Shown here: positions 22,002 through 33,170 of the stretch, piece after piece
How positions within the stretch are numbered: the first letter of the stretch is position 1
Layout of the letters: every line of letters starts with the position of its first letter
The notes under the pieces: model-generated
What the model was told of the DNA's origin: nothing
Seen by the model: the letters and a program-made list of their open reading frames with translations, nothing else
Database searches by the model: none
Source: Tiliqua scincoides
Lineage: Eukaryota; Chordata; Lepidosauria; Squamata; Scincidae
Direction of reading: 5' to 3'
Assembly (NCBI RefSeq): GCF_035046505.1
Contig: NC_089823.1
Coordinates: 1,046,767-1,110,766 of the forward strand
DNA length: 64,000 nucleotides
Position numbers and translations under genes: made by a program

Positions 22002-23290
22002 ATTCGCTCCAGGTGCACTGCAGCCGATGTCACATTGATGCTCTCTCCCTCTATCATTTTCTGGGCAAGGCCCTCCCTTGGGAGAAAACCCTATCAGAGC
22101 AGCATGGGGAGGCGTTAACTGGCGAAAGAGTTGCTGCCCTCCTCCAGAGCCGTAATCTGGATCTGATCTGAGGGGCCGCAAAACTATTCTTAACTTTTGT
22201 AAAAGAAGAGATGGGCCTGCTCATCACAGCTCCAGAGTCACATCAGGGCCGGTGGGCTCATCTGAATGCACACCACTCAGTACGGTATTGGCAGCACCCT
22301 TAACTGTGGCCAGGATGGCCACTTCCTGACTAGACAAGCATTAGGAAGCATGACAGGAAATCACAAAGTATCTTTCAAGAAGCTGCCTGGTGCTCTGCCA
22401 GTCCAAGAGGTGATTTTGAGGCCCCAAGTATACCACATCATCAGATGGGGGAGAGCCGACATCCTTGGCAATATCATCGCAAGGGTTCTGGGGTCCTCCA
22501 CTGGCATCCTCCTGAAGACACCGACTGCCTGCATGACCCCTGGCTCCTGGGTCACCTGTGCAACCGGGCCACACCTGGCCCTCCCGCTCCCTCTGGCTAC
22601 TTACGGCGCTTCCATGTCTGGCTCCAGGGCTGCCTCTGGCATGCTGAGAGGGATGAAGCCGCCTTTGGTGTCCCAGGATTGTGGAGGCAGCTTTTATCTG
22701 GCTTCCTGAGAAGCGCACAGCTGGTGCAGCAGAGCCAGTGGGGGGGGGGGCCTTGCAGCTCTTTCTCCATGTATGCTGCTTGCTTGGCAGTGCTTCTCTT
22801 CCCCTGGGTATTTATTGGGCAGGCTGTTTCCCCTCCCCCTGATTTACGACCCTGGGACACCAAGAGCTGAGATGGGCTCCAGAGCGAGGCAGGAGAGAAG
22901 CGCTGCTGCCTTGGCCAAGAAATCTGGGCGGGTGGGCAAGGCAGGGCCTCGGAGAGGGGGCTAGAGTGGGTAATTTGCACCCAGGCCCAGGGTGAGAAAG
23001 GGGACCCAGGAGCCAAAGGAGGGCCCCAGAAATTTCTTTCTACTCAGACTTGTGGCCTGCATGGGATGCTGGGGACAAGTGTGCAGCTGCTGGCAAGCCA
23101 TGTATGCTGGGCCAAGGAATGCATCCCTGGCCCTCCTGAACAGTGTCCAAGCTGGGAGGAAGCGGGCCTGCTGCAGGAGCTCTGGGGCTTGCAGATCTGC
23201 TTCCCATGCAGGAGCCCTGGAACCAGCTGCGGGGCTGCAGCCACTGCAGAAGTTCCTTTGGGGGCACTCAGGGCACTGTACATTCTAGTG
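22002..23290. other. No gene recognised
   Basis: Intergenic; open frames at 22266-22709 and 22445-22870 have no recognisable domain. A G-run at 22740-22750. Confidence 0.4.
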
Positions 23291-23742
23291 CAGGGCTGCC
23301 CAAACCCTGGCCTGGGGGCCACTTGCGGCCCTTCAGGACTCCCAATCTGGCCCTCAGGCAGCTCTCAGTCTCCAATGACCCTCTGGCCCTCTGGAGACTT
23401 GCTGGAGCCTGTGCTCTTAGCGGACACAACTTGCTCTTAGTGTGACGGCCAACTGTTCGACCTCTTATGTGAGCTGTGGGACGAGGGCTCCCTCCACTGC
23501 TTGCTGTTTCACACCTGTGATGCTGCAGCGGCAGCAAAGGAAAGGCCGGCCTTGCTTTGTGCAGGACCTTTTATAGGCCTTGAGCTATTGCAAGACCTTC
23601 ATTCATTCTCAGAGGTTCCATCTCTAATATAGTCATTTATGTAAATTTATACAAATTTTAATGCAAATTTATTCTTTTTCCCCGGCCCCCGACAGGCTGT
23701 CAGAGAGATGATGTGGCCCTCCTGCCAAAAAGTTTGGACACC
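23291..23742. mobile_element. hAT miniature element (family B)
   Basis: Begins CAGGGCTGCCCAAACCCTGG and ends AAGTTTGGACACCCC, parallel in sequence to the complete copy at 16809-17267, including the (T/A)TTTATGTAAA..., CCCCGGCCCCC and GATGTGGCCCTCCTGCCAAA segments. The target duplication is not clear in this copy. Confidence 0.82.
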
Positions 23743-23754
23743 CCGTAGTGTGAG

Positions 23755-23941
23755 CAGTGGCGTAGCTGGAGGGGGGCAGAGCAGCCAGCCTGGCAGGGAG
23801 GGCAAGCGGCTGCTCACTTTGGAGCCATGCCCGGCTGTACGGCTCCATTTTGCCCCCACCCGCCGGGAATGGCTCCAAAGGGAGGGGCCGCTTGCCCTCC
23901 CTGCCAGGCTGGCTGCTCCGCCGCCTCCAGCTACACCACCA
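23755..23941. mobile_element. Fold-back (hairpin) miniature element with 8-bp target duplication
   Basis: The left arm starting CAGTGGCGTAGCTGGAGG and running through GAGCAGCCAGCCTGGCAGGG is the inverted copy of the right arm ending CCTCCAGCTACACCACCA, with ~75-base arms around a loop near 23828-23868. Flanks AGTGTGAG (23747-23754) and AGTGGGAG (23942-23949) form an 8-bp duplication with one mismatch, pointing to hAT-type transposition. Confidence 0.8.
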
Positions 23942-23949
23942 AGTGGGAG

Positions 23950-24923
23950 CCTAACTTGGAGGCTGCTCGTTTTTGACGAGACTCGGAGCGTGCCAGATCC
24001 CCATCACTGTGCCCGGCTGCGAGGCCGCCCGGGGGCCCACCGGCTCAGAAGGCTCTTCCGGGCCTCCCCTCCCCACTTGGTCCCCATTTGGCCCCCGATC
24101 ACCGTGGCTGAGCAGCCTGGAGCCCCTGTGCGCGAGCAGGACCTGCAGAGGCACTGGGCTGTGCAGGGAGTGGCATCGGGGCCGCGGGAGGCCAGGGAGA
24201 GCCCTGAGCCCGCGTGCCCTGCTTGTGGAGGCCTTCGGGGAAGGGAGGCACAACCCGCCCCGTGCCCAGAAGCGCCCTGCGCCTGATGGCTCTGCAGACC
24301 CTGCGTGGCGAGGATGGGCCCTGGAGCTGTGGCGGAGAGCTGCTGAGAGAGGCACTGGGAAGGACTGGGGGTTCCCCTCCTCTCCTCGGGGTCCCTGTGG
24401 GCCCTGCGCAGCCACTGCAGCCAGGCCTGGGACTGGCTTCCCCCTTCGTCCCCAGGGCCCTCCCTCCCCAGAGGCCCCACAGTGGCCAGGCCAGGCTCTG
24501 CTGCCGGTGCCTCCTATGTGCAGGACTGGACCTGCGCCAGCTAGCAGTGCTGGCGCAAGGCTGAGTGGACCTGGGAAGGTGGCTTGAGGCCAGCACCACT
24601 CGCCCTCTCCAGCAGTGGCTGACAGCACACAGTGCTTTGCAACCCGGAGTTCAGGAACATGTTAGGATTGCGCTTTCCCAGACCCGGATGCTGCACATGT
24701 GGCACATGTGGCCACTCCAGAGATCTTGACCTGCTTCTGCAGTAGCACATTTGAGTTGTTCAAGCACCGCCAGAGGCTTCTGAAGAAAGACCTGCAAGGC
24801 TCTCCAAAGGCACTTGTATTCGCTTGCATTCACAACAACCTGTTTCTCACTGCAGGCTTGGGGGGCGGGGGGCAAGGCTGAGCTGTGGTTCCAGCATCAG
24901 TCGCAGCCACAGTGCTTCCAGGC
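23950..24923. other. GC-rich intergenic segment, no gene recognised
   Basis: CpG-moderate, GC-rich to about 24600, producing long open frames on both strands that overlap each other and show no domain. I see no splice-bounded exon that I would support. Confidence 0.4.
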
Positions 24924-24966
24924 AGTGGTGTAGCTAGCGGGGGGGGGCGGGCCACCCGTGTGCACA

Positions 24967-25847
24967 TTGTCATGCACATTGGGGCAAAAAATCAAAACTT
25001 TAGATATAGGCTGATGGGTTCTGAGCTGTCTGTGACAGATCAGGAGAGAGATCTTGGGGTGGTGGTGGACAGGTCGATGAAAGTGTCGACCCAATGTGCG
25101 GCGGCAGTGAAGAAGGCCAAGTCTATGCTTGGGATCATTAGGAAGGGTATTGAGAACAAAACGGTTAGTATTATAATGCCGTTGTACAAATCGATGGTAA
25201 GGCCACACCTGGAGTATTGTGTCCAGTTCTGGTGGCCGCATCTCAAAAAAGACATAGTGGAAATGGAAAAGGTGCAAAAGAGAGCGACTAAGATGATTAC
25301 AGGGCTGGGGCACCTTCCTTATGAGGAAAGGCTACGGTGTTTAGGCCTCTTCAGCCTAGAAAAGAGGCACCTGAGGGGGGACATGATTGAGACATACAAA
25401 ATTATGCAGGGGTTGGACAGAGTGGATAGGGAGATGCTCTTTACACTCTCACATAATACCAGAACCAGGGGACATCCACTAAAATTGAGTGTTGGACGGG
25501 TTAGGACAGACAAGAGAAAATATTTCTTTAGTGTGTGGTCGGTCTGTGGAACTCCTTGCCACAGGATGTGGTGATGGCGTCTAGCCTAGACGCCTTTAAA
25601 AGGGGATTGGACAAGTTTCTGGAGGAAAAATCCATGATGGGGTACAAGCCATGATGTGTATGCGCAACCTCCTGATTTTAGAAATGGGTTATGTCAGAAT
25701 GCCAGATGCAAGGGAGGGCACCAGGATGAGGTCTCTTGTTATCTGGGGTGCTCCCTGGGGCATTTGGTGGGCCACTGTGAGATACAGGAAGCTGGACTAG
25801 ATGGGCCTATGGCCTGATCCAGTGGGGCTGTTCTTATGTTCTTATGT
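24967..25847 (+). mobile_element. CR1 LINE, 5'-truncated
   Basis: Begins in ORF2 at MHIGAKNQNFRYRLMGSE and reads in frame through MVRPHLEYCVQFWWPHLKKD and MLFTLSHNTRTRGHPL, losing register after RKYFF. It ends in the TTCTTATGTTCTTATG tail at 25847. The FADD catalytic motif is lost by truncation. It sits inside the hAT-type element starting at 24924. Confidence 0.93.
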
Positions 25848-25894
25848 GCCACCCCCAGTTGGGGTGACACCGCTAGTGACCAAAATCGCAGTCG

Positions 25895-26296
25895 TTAGGA
25901 ATAATAATAATAATATATAATAATATACAGTATTTATATACCGCCTTTCTTGGTCTTTATTCAAGACTTTATTCAAGGCGGTTTACATAGGCAGGCTTAT
26001 TAAATCCACGCAGGGATTTTTACAAATTGAAAGAAGGTTCTCTCTTTCAAGAACCACCACATTCAAGATGTTACACTCCGATCTGGTTTTAACATTCTGG
26101 CCTCCATCCTCCCACGCTCCGAGCAGATGGAACAGCTCAGCTGCAGCTTGCCGGCTGCTTCAAGGTCGCACGGTGCCGCTGGCCTCGAACTGGCGACCTT
26201 GTGGATGTTAATCTTCAGGCAAATGGAGGCTCTACCCTCTAGACCAGACCTCCTGCCCAGACCAGACCTCCTGCCCAGACCAGACCTCCTGCCCAT
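25895..26296 (-). mobile_element. tRNA-derived SINE
   Basis: On the minus strand the head reads TGGTCTAGAGGGTAGAGC (A-box-like) and AGTTCGAGGCC (B-box-like), the internal RNA polymerase III promoter of a tRNA-derived SINE. The tail side holds TATGTAAACCGCC, AATAAAGACCAAGAAAGGC and a TTATTATTATT run at its 3' end (left). Upstream of the head a 17-base unit (GACCAGACCTCCTGCCC on the plus strand) is repeated three times at 26241-26292. Confidence 0.85.
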
Positions 26297-26561
26297 ATAA
26301 CACCATCATGCTATATGTCATTTGATGTGAAATTTATAGCAGAACGTAACAAAACACACCAGAGTGAAATATCTCAGTTCTATCAAAAGTTATGGACAAG
26401 AAAATCCCTGAAACAAATATACAACTGTCTTATGTAACAAAAAGTAGATTTCTTGATTCAGAACACACCAATGAGACTGATTGTTCAAAGACTCAGTGAG
26501 ATGTTATTGTGACACAGCAGGGAACCAATAAGATGTTATTATCAGTCATCTCCCTTTTCCG

Positions 26562-26983
26562 TGTTGTGGTGTTTTTAAGTGCTTAAGCAGAAGCACACAG
26601 AAAGCCTTGGTGCGATGGCAATTGTGGGCAAACCCCCCCTTGTTACGGCAAACCGACAGGGCTGCTAGTTCCCAGGCTGAAGTGTGACAATAGCTGATAC
26701 AGCACTCTGTGAAGAAGCACCCATTGTTCTCACCCCTGTATGAGATTCTAATGTGGCTTTATCTGAGAACTGAATGTAGCAATGTTGCAAGTACAATAAA
26801 AACGCAGGAGGAGGCTAGTAGAATCAGCTTCTCTCTCTCTCTGCACTCTCAACCCTCAATATGTCTGCTGTCTCTTGATTTTCTGTCTGACCATTCATTG
26901 CTTCTGCTCTCGCACCTATATCCAGCAACCTGACCCCTGGGCTTTGGTTGCTCCCCAAAGGGTAACTGCAATACCGTGTCACA
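26562..26983 (+). mobile_element. Probable solo LTR (fossil)
   Basis: A ~420-bp segment with TG...CA ends, an AATAAA-type polyadenylation signal near 26800 and a CT-rich downstream part. The same unit recurs in the opposite orientation at 62364-62794, inside a CR1. No internal retroviral genes flank either copy. Family and target duplication could not be established, and it is an old, non-coding relic. Confidence 0.55.
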
Positions 26984-27166
26984 GAGCTAATATGTGATCT
27001 CCCATTCAGTTGTGTGAGTGTCATCAACTTGGCTACTTTTTTGTTGGTTACTGATTGGTTGGGTGACCTCTACTGTTCAATAGTAAAATAAGTTTTATAA
27101 AGTTAATGGGGGTGACACCAGGAGTTACCACACCAGGTGACACCAACCCTAGTGATGCCACTGGTT

Positions 27167-27380
27167 GAATGTTGTTGCTTAGATGGCTTTTAAAGTGGAT
27201 TTTAAACATCTGTGGTGGGCTATTGTCTATCAGTGGTGATGAACCTTGATGGCTACATTGAACCTCCACATGCAAGGGCAGTATGTCACTATGTGCAGGG
27301 AAGCAATTGCAGGAGAGGTCATGACTTCCATCCCTTGCTTGTGGGGAAATATTCACTGCATTTATTTTCTGGCCATTTTG
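27167..27380. other. Repeat-derived sequence before LINE insertion
   Basis: The last ~60 bases (TTGCTTGTGGGGAAATATTC, then ACTGCATTTATTTTCTGGCC) match 46645-46685, showing that the LINE at 27381 inserted into an older repeat. Confidence 0.5.
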
Positions 27381-27962
27381 TATTGGCAACCTTCAGTCTC
27401 GAAAGACTATGGTATCGCGCTCTGAAAGGTGGTTCTGGCACAGCGTCTAGTGTGGCTGAAAAGGCCAATCCGGGAGTGACAATCCCTTCCACACCAGGAG
27501 CAAGTGCAGTCTGTCCCTGGTCTGTCTCCCTGGCTATGGGCCTTCCTTCTTTGCCTCTTAGCCTCAGACTGTTGGCGAAGTGTCTCTTCAAACTGGGAAA
27601 GGCCATGCTGCACAGCCTGCCTCCAAGCGGGCCGCTCAGAGGCCAGGGTTTCCCACTTGTTGAGGTCCATCCCTAAGGCCTTCAGATCCCTCTTGCAGAT
27701 GTCCTTGTATCGCAGCTGTGGTCTACCTGTAGGGCGCTTTCCTTGCACGAGTTCTCCATAGAGGAGATCCTTTGGGATCCGGCCATCATCCATTCTCACG
27801 ACATGACCAAGCCAACGCAGGCGTCTCTGTTTCAGCAGTGAATACATGCTAGGGATTCCAGCACGTTCCAGGACTGTGTTGTTTGGAACTTTGTCCTGCC
27901 AGGTGATGCCAAGGATGCGTCGGAGGCAGCGCATGTGGAAAGCGCTCAGTTTCCTCTCCTCT
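27381..27962 (-). mobile_element. RTE/Ingi-like LINE, 5'-truncated 3' end
   Basis: The minus strand encodes about 175 codons from RCLRRILGITWQDKVPNNT to the C-terminal CSWCGRDCHSRIGLFSHTR tail, closely matching the copies at 9544 and 48588. Flanking CTGGCCATT on both sides (about 27371-27379 and 27962-27970) is the target duplication. Confidence 0.88.
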
Positions 27963-28138
27963 GGCCATTATTATTATTCATTTCATGTCATGACTAACTC
28001 TCAGCCTCCCTACCTCAAAGAGTTGTTGTGAGGACAAAAGAAGGGGAGGAACCATGTGAAAAATATCAATTAATTTTGTTGTATGGGGGTGTCAAAAATT
28101 GATGGGCCTTGGGTGTCAAATGACCTGGCTACACCACT
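27963..28138. repeat. Repeat-derived sequence
   Basis: CTGGCCATTATTATTATTCA with TTTCATGTCATGACT, then CTCAAAGAGTTGTTGTGAGG, continue the older repeat interrupted by the LINE. The end GGCTACACCACTG at 28138 looks like a right terminus of the CAGTGGYRTAGC hAT-type family. Confidence 0.5.
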
Positions 28139-30949
28139 GGTTCCTCCAGTCCAAGCCTTCCTCCTTGCAGAGGCCACAGGGCACCTCCAAGCTCCACATC
28201 TTGGATTTCAGCAAGGAATGGCTGATGTATGTACAAGCATGAGAACATCAGAGTGGGTTTATACAAAACCAGACAAAAACCAGCTGCTGCATTTTGTTTT
28301 GTTGATTCCATCAGGCTCTAAAAATGCAGTTCTATTTTGGAAAGGAATTAAAGCCTTGGGTGGGGCCGGAGCAAGGGACCAAAGACTGGACACGTAGGCT
28401 GAAGTGTGACATTCCCGCGGTGGAACTGGCTGTGCTTCCGCATGAAGGACGTACAGACACAAAGAGTGGGTACTGCCCCCAAGATGGAGTCCTTCTCCGG
28501 CAAGTTTGCATCACCCAGAATCTTCTCCAGGCTTTGCTTCATTCCGTTCTGCTGGCTGACAGAGGGTTATGCCAGTTTTAATAGTATCACATTATGCAGG
28601 CTGCAACCCTGTGTTCACTTACATGGATGTAACACCCATTGAAGCCAGTGAAACTTCTTTGTGAGCAAACATGCAGAAGATCTGGCTGCATACTATACAT
28701 TATACAGTAGGCAGACCAGTCCTGATGTTGGAGATGCTGTTCTGAGTGCCATCAGACATGGCTTGTGCCATCGGACACTGGCAAAGCAACAACTGCGTTC
28801 GTGGCCCTGGACGTGCTGCAAGTGCTCACCCCCGCCCCCGCCTCCGTGGTTTTCGGGCCATTTCATGTGCATTGCTGGTGTTACTTGTAAAAAGACAAGG
28901 GTGCTAGGGTTGGTTTATGATCATGTGTTGAAAACACATGAAGCTCTCCCCATTGATGACTTAAATGGATTGGACAACTGGTGACGGCAGTGAAGAGGCC
29001 CATCAAGGATTGTCAGTGGCGACGGCTCAATGCTCAGGGGTCTCTAAGCAGGTTCTGAGACTGCCTGGGGGGCTGTAGGCTCAGTGGCCGAAAGAAGGTC
29101 TCAGGCTCAGTCAATGGCAGTGGCTCCAGTTTAAGCCGCGTAGGTACCAGAACTAGAACAGAGGACTGGATGTGAAGCTTGGAAGAAGCCCTGCCACTCA
29201 GGAGATGGATCGGATTCAGCCCGAGGCAGCTTCAGGACATGTTGGAACTGGGAGCAGTCCTCTGTTGAGATCAGACATCTGCAACTCCCTCAGTGGTGAC
29301 AAATTGGCCCCAAGGGATTGGGCTTGGACAGGCTGTATAAATGCCCCTCTCCTCCTCTTCCAGCTCGCTGTCTGCCTGCACTGCATGCAGGGTCTGCATG
29401 GCCTCTGGTGCTGGAGGATGCTTCCTCGTGCCAAAGGCATGGCAGGGCACTTGCAGCTGGGGGTGCTGCAAATCAGGAATGCTTCTCCATTCCCAGAGAC
29501 TCTGCCTTGCATCACTTGGCCCAGAGACCAAGGGGAATAATGGTGAGCAAGTGCACTGTGCGTCCGTAGCTTGCTTCTTTCAATATTTTGTTCTCATCAG
29601 ATACACGGTGTTTCAGCCAAACTGCGCTCTGTGCTGGGTTCCCATCGAGGATCAGCTCTCCGCTCCATTCACATTTAGCCACAGAAAGAACATTTGAACG
29701 GCACGCAGAGGAGTTCAGGAATGCAGTGATCTTGGCAGAGGCGAAGTGGTGAAGTCCTGCTCTTTAAGCCAGGTGGCAGGAGGCACAGAAGGACACACCA
29801 CCTTGGGAAGACGAGAGGAGAGGTGCGTGTCCGAGAGCAGCAGGCAGCTGTTGCCCAGGCGCCCCGAAGTAGAGGAGTGATTAATATCTTGTCTGTTTTG
29901 ACCCACGACAAACGTGGTTTCATGGACTGGACTCTTACCAAGCGAAGAAGGAGCTTTTGTCCAAGGAGGTGAGCCCGCAGGACTCTCGGCAGGTCAAGAC
30001 AGACTCTTTGCTGCCCAGAGTGCTCAGCCTGATTATTTTTTCTCAGTCAGGGCACCCCAAGGCAGAGCTTTTTCTGAGCAAAAGGCAGGCAGGTGGGGAG
30101 AGGCAGCAAACCCTTCTCCTGCTGCCCCAGTTCAGCAGTTCCATCCTCAGGACCAGCTTGGTGCCTCGGTTCTGATGGATCAACAGGGCTGCTTGTCACC
30201 TTTGCGCACTCCTCTCTGTTCCCCTTGACTCCTTCTTCAGCTGGGCCAGAAATCCTGGGCAAGTCAGCCCTTGGGCAGTTTGTCCTTGGCTCTTGGCACG
30301 CAGGCTCAGCACCTGGGGATGCGTGTTCAAGCGCTGGCTGTGTGGTCACATACACTCTCTGTTGATTACTCACTGGAAGGTACTGAGGAGTTGGAGCCTG
30401 GAAAATGTTGTTTCTGTCTCTTTTCCTGGGTCCCCAAACAGCCCTTCACTAATTGTGCATTTTGATCCCGTTAGTACCCACCTTCTCTGGTTCCTCCCAA
30501 GCCTCTGGTAGCCAGTGGTAGATCATCCCACAACGTGGGTCATGCATTTTGTCTGCCATGGTTAGTAGCCATCAACAGACCTGCGCATCTCTCTAGGGCT
30601 GCACTCCGATACTCACTTTCCTTGGAATAAGCCCCACTGAACACAATGAGCCTTCTGAGCAGACTTGCATAGGACTGTGCTGTGAGTCTTTCTGAAACTC
30701 ATTTCTGCTAATGGCCATTCATTGGCCTCCAGCAAGGGGTCCGTTGCACACTGTGGGAGAAGGAAAGAGCTGTTCCTGCATAGACATCAGCACAGAGTTT
30801 TGCTGCTTGCCTCCTATATTCCATTAAGGGAGTGGGAAGTGCTCTTTTGCATGGGGGTCTGGGAGGCTCTTGCCTTTCATTTGCCTTCCAACAGTGGCAC
30901 ACGGAACTCCTTGTCATTAACAGTATTCCCTCTGGTTCCCTTTCCGCAG
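28139..30949. other. No gene recognised; leader side of OR gene
   Basis: About 2.8 kb. Palindromic short repeats at about 28596-28685 and 30597-30682. It ends in GTTCCCTTTCCGCAG, a splice acceptor for the OR coding exon. The many small open frames carry no domain. Confidence 0.4.
30597..30682. repeat. Short palindromic interspersed repeat
   Basis: GGGCTGCACTCCGATACTCA, then TTGGAATAAGCCCCACTGAA, then CTTGCATAGGACTGTGCTG: a diverged member of the GGCTGCAATCCTAT family with inverted ends. Confidence 0.6.
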
Positions 30950-30977
30950 GACAGAGTCACACAGTCCCCAGCGCATC

Positions 30978-31967
30978 ATGCTGTTCGCTAATGAAACTGT
31001 AAGTACTGCTCCCTTGTTCCTCCTGGTGGGTCTGCCTGGCCTGGAAGCTACCCATTTCTGGCTGGCGTTCCCCCTGTGCGCCGCGTACCTGGTGGCCGTG
31101 GTGGGCAACTGTGCCGTGGTGTTTGTTGTCAAGACGGAGCCGGCCCTCCACTCTCCCATGTACTTCTTCCTCTGCATGCTGGCGGCTGTGGACCTGGCGC
31201 TGTCCACCTGTACCGTGCCCAGACTTCTCCTCCTGCTCTGGCTTGATGCCAGGGAGATCAGCTACAGGGCCTGCCTCCTTCAGATGTTCTTCATCCACAC
31301 CCTCTCAGGCATCGAGTCCACCATCCTCCTGGCCATGGCTGTCGATCGCTACGTGGCCATTTGCCACCCTCTGCAACATGCTTCCATCTTCACCAACGCT
31401 ATGACCGCAAAGGTGGGCTTAATGGCTGTGGTGAGAGGAGTCGCCTTCTTCCTTCCTCTGCCCTTGCTTACCATCAGCCTTGTCTTTTGTGGCTCCAGGG
31501 TCCTCACGCACTCCTACTGTATACATCAAGATGTGATGCACCTCGCATGTGGCAGTACAATGCCCAACATTGTATACGGGCTGACTGCCATCCTCCTGGT
31601 GATGGGCCTTGATTCTTTGCTCATCTTTGTATCATACGTGGGGATCATCAAGACAGTTCTGCAGTTGCCCTCAAGGCAGGAGCGTCTCCGGGCCTCTGGG
31701 ACCTGCGTGGCCCATGTGTGTGTGGTCCTGGCCTTCTACATACCCCTGATAGGGCTCTCTGTGGTGCACAGGTTTGGGAGAGGTCTTCCTCTAATGGTTC
31801 ATGTCGCCATGGGCAATGTCTACCTACTGGTGCCTCCTGTGCTCAACCCCATTGTTTATGGGGCCAGGACCAAAGAGATACGGAGAAGAGCCTTGAAAAT
31901 AATGGGGATAGGGGAAGACAGAGGCTCTCACTGTCCTGGATGCCACAAAAGAACCACAATTTCCTAG
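30978..31967 (+). CDS. Class I olfactory receptor, OR51-like (paralogue 1)
   Basis: A complete 329-residue receptor in one exon, starting 28 bases after a splice acceptor that ends at 30949. Marks: N5-E-T glycosylation site, GN at 43-44, LHSPMYFFLCML at 57-68, MAVDRYVAICHP at 120-131 (V for Y in MAYDRY), THSYCIHQDVMHLAC at 177-191, a TM6 segment reading RASGTCVAHVC where most receptors have KAxxTCxSH, and PPVLNPIVYG at 286-295. The frame is intact. It is nearly identical to the gene at 36875 over about 880 bases (8 single-base differences by eye), yet differs at the N-terminus, C-terminal tail and all flanking sequence. The tail is longer than usual, ending GCHKRTTIS. Confidence 0.93.
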   Translation: MLFANETVSTAPLFLLVGLPGLEATHFWLAFPLCAAYLVAVVGNCAVVFVVKTEPALHSPMYFFLCMLAAVDLALSTCTVPRLLLLLWLDAREISYRACLLQMFFIHTLSGIESTILLAMAVDRYVAICHPLQHASIFTNAMTAKVGLMAVVRGVAFFLPLPLLTISLVFCGSRVLTHSYCIHQDVMHLACGSTMPNIVYGLTAILLVMGLDSLLIFVSYVGIIKTVLQLPSRQERLRASGTCVAHVCVVLAFYIPLIGLSVVHRFGRGLPLMVHVAMGNVYLLVPPVLNPIVYGARTKEIRRRALKIMGIGEDRGSHCPGCHKRTTIS

Positions 31968-32194
31968 TTGTTTTATTGCAGCAGGATCTTGAGCATCTCC
32001 TTGCAACTCCTTAGGTGTCTTTTCCATGTTAGAGCCTGAGTGTGAATAGGGTCCTCTGGAGTTTGAGGCCCTCTCATGTCTGCTTGACCCTTGCCCAGCA
32101 TGGCTAACTTGATCTGCCAGGGCTGGTCTGGCCAGTTGGGTGGAACTCTTTGTCAATTCATCTTTGCAGGAGGGAGGGATGGATGGTGGATGGT
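31968..32194. other. Downstream flank of OR, nothing recognised
   Basis: The 3' flank of the receptor gene. No clear AATAAA signal was seen close to the stop codon. Confidence 0.35.
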
Positions 32195-32525
32195 CGCCTG
32201 GGGCGAGTCTTCTCAGTAGTTGCACCACAGTTATGGAACTCGCTACTGGGAAAATTAAGATCTACCCCCTCCTTCATGGCGTTTTGGCGAGGACTTAAAA
32301 CTTTTTTGTTTCTTTTGGCATTTGGGTGATGGGCTGTCTGGCCCCCGTGCCTCTATAGCAGATCCCTGAGTGTAAATAGTTTTTCCCTCCTCCAACTGGT
32401 TTTACTTATTTTTATTCTGATTTTATTCATTGTTTTTATATATTGCATGTTTTATTTATAAATTGTAAACCGCCTTGAGTATCTGCTTCAGCAGAGGAAA
32501 GGCAGGATAGGAATCTTTTAACAAA
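32195..32525 (+). mobile_element. L2-like LINE 3' end
   Basis: Encodes the typical L2 C-terminus (LLGKLRSTPSFMAFWRGLKT, FLFLLAFG, stop at about 32329), then a T-rich 3' region ending TTGTAAACCGCCTTGAGTAT ... GAAAGGCAGGATAGGAA, the usual reptile L2-type end. Confidence 0.72.
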
Positions 32526-32999
32526 TGAACAAAATGCCACTTTTATTCCACCAACATCGTATCAGCCACTGCAGACCTCTCAACCCAGGCCTGCACCTAT
32601 GACTCCTCTCCCCAGCGTCTGTGCCCCTAAAGTCCCTTGGCTTTTAGTAGTTACTAACAGGGAAGAAGGGAGGGAGCCCTGGAAGAAGGCAGGCTGCAAT
32701 CCTACCCATGCTTTCCTGGGAGTAAGCTCTATTGAACATAATGGGACTTCGCATTGGGCTCCAAGTAGAGTAGTGTCCAGTGAATAGAATGGACACCTCC
32801 CTTTCTTTCCCCCAATTTTCCCTTACTGTAGCAGCATCTGGATCAGCAGCAGAGAAGTTGTTTGCTTCCCAAGCTACAGAGACGGGGAGCGGGGCAGCAG
32901 TGGACTTCCCCAGCCCCATGTCGGGGGCAAAGTTCTGCAACAGTGCCCCTCGCACAAAAATCTGCCCCCCTACTCACCTGAGGCTCACGGAGCCTTGCG
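32526..32999. other. No gene recognised; short repeat at 32690-32762
   Basis: Contains GGCTGCAATCCTACCCATGC then TTTCCTGGGAGTAAGC, a left part of the palindromic short repeat family. The rest is unassigned. Confidence 0.45.
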
Positions 33000-33170
33000 C
33001 GACCCAGGAACACTCTGGGAGGTTCCCCAGTGCTATAAACTCTGCTTCCGGGAAACCAGAAGCACCGTTTCGGCCTCCATTGGGCGCCTCAGAGGGGCTT
33101 CCATGGGGCCCTAGCTCTTCACACCTTGGGCATTTGCCCCATCAGACCTTACGGTAGGTCCGCAACTGGA
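33000..33170. repeat. Doubly palindromic repeat, copy 1
   Basis: Homologous to 34735-34890. Inner palindrome ACTCTGCTTCCGG / CCAGAAGCACCGTTT; outer palindrome AACACTCTGGGAGG / CCTCAGAGGGGCTTCC. It ends with GGGCATTTGCCCCAT. More diverged than copy 2. Confidence 0.65.

Larger units (their letters stand above)
24924..27166. mobile_element. hAT-type non-autonomous element split by three later insertions
   Basis: Left terminus CAGTGGTGTAGCTAGC at 24924 and right terminus CTAGTGATGCCACTG ending 27166 resemble the ends of the element at 52556-53168. Internal phrases are shared too (TGACCAAAAT, ACACCATCATG, AGTTATGG, CAGCAGGGAACCAATAA). Its body is broken up by a CR1, a SINE and a probable solo LTR, listed separately. 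No convincing target duplication was found, so the outer borders are approximate. Confidence 0.55.

Noticed and set aside
22266-22870. Two overlapping plus-strand open frames
   Set aside because: No domain, transmembrane pattern or splice logic; likely chance.
23951-24628. Long overlapping open frames on both strands
   Set aside because: GC-rich sequence gives long chance frames on both strands; no domain, splice-bounded exon or family resemblance.
26150-26270. tRNA gene candidate
   Set aside because: The A and B boxes belong to a SINE head joined to a SINE body and tail; no complete cloverleaf was seen.
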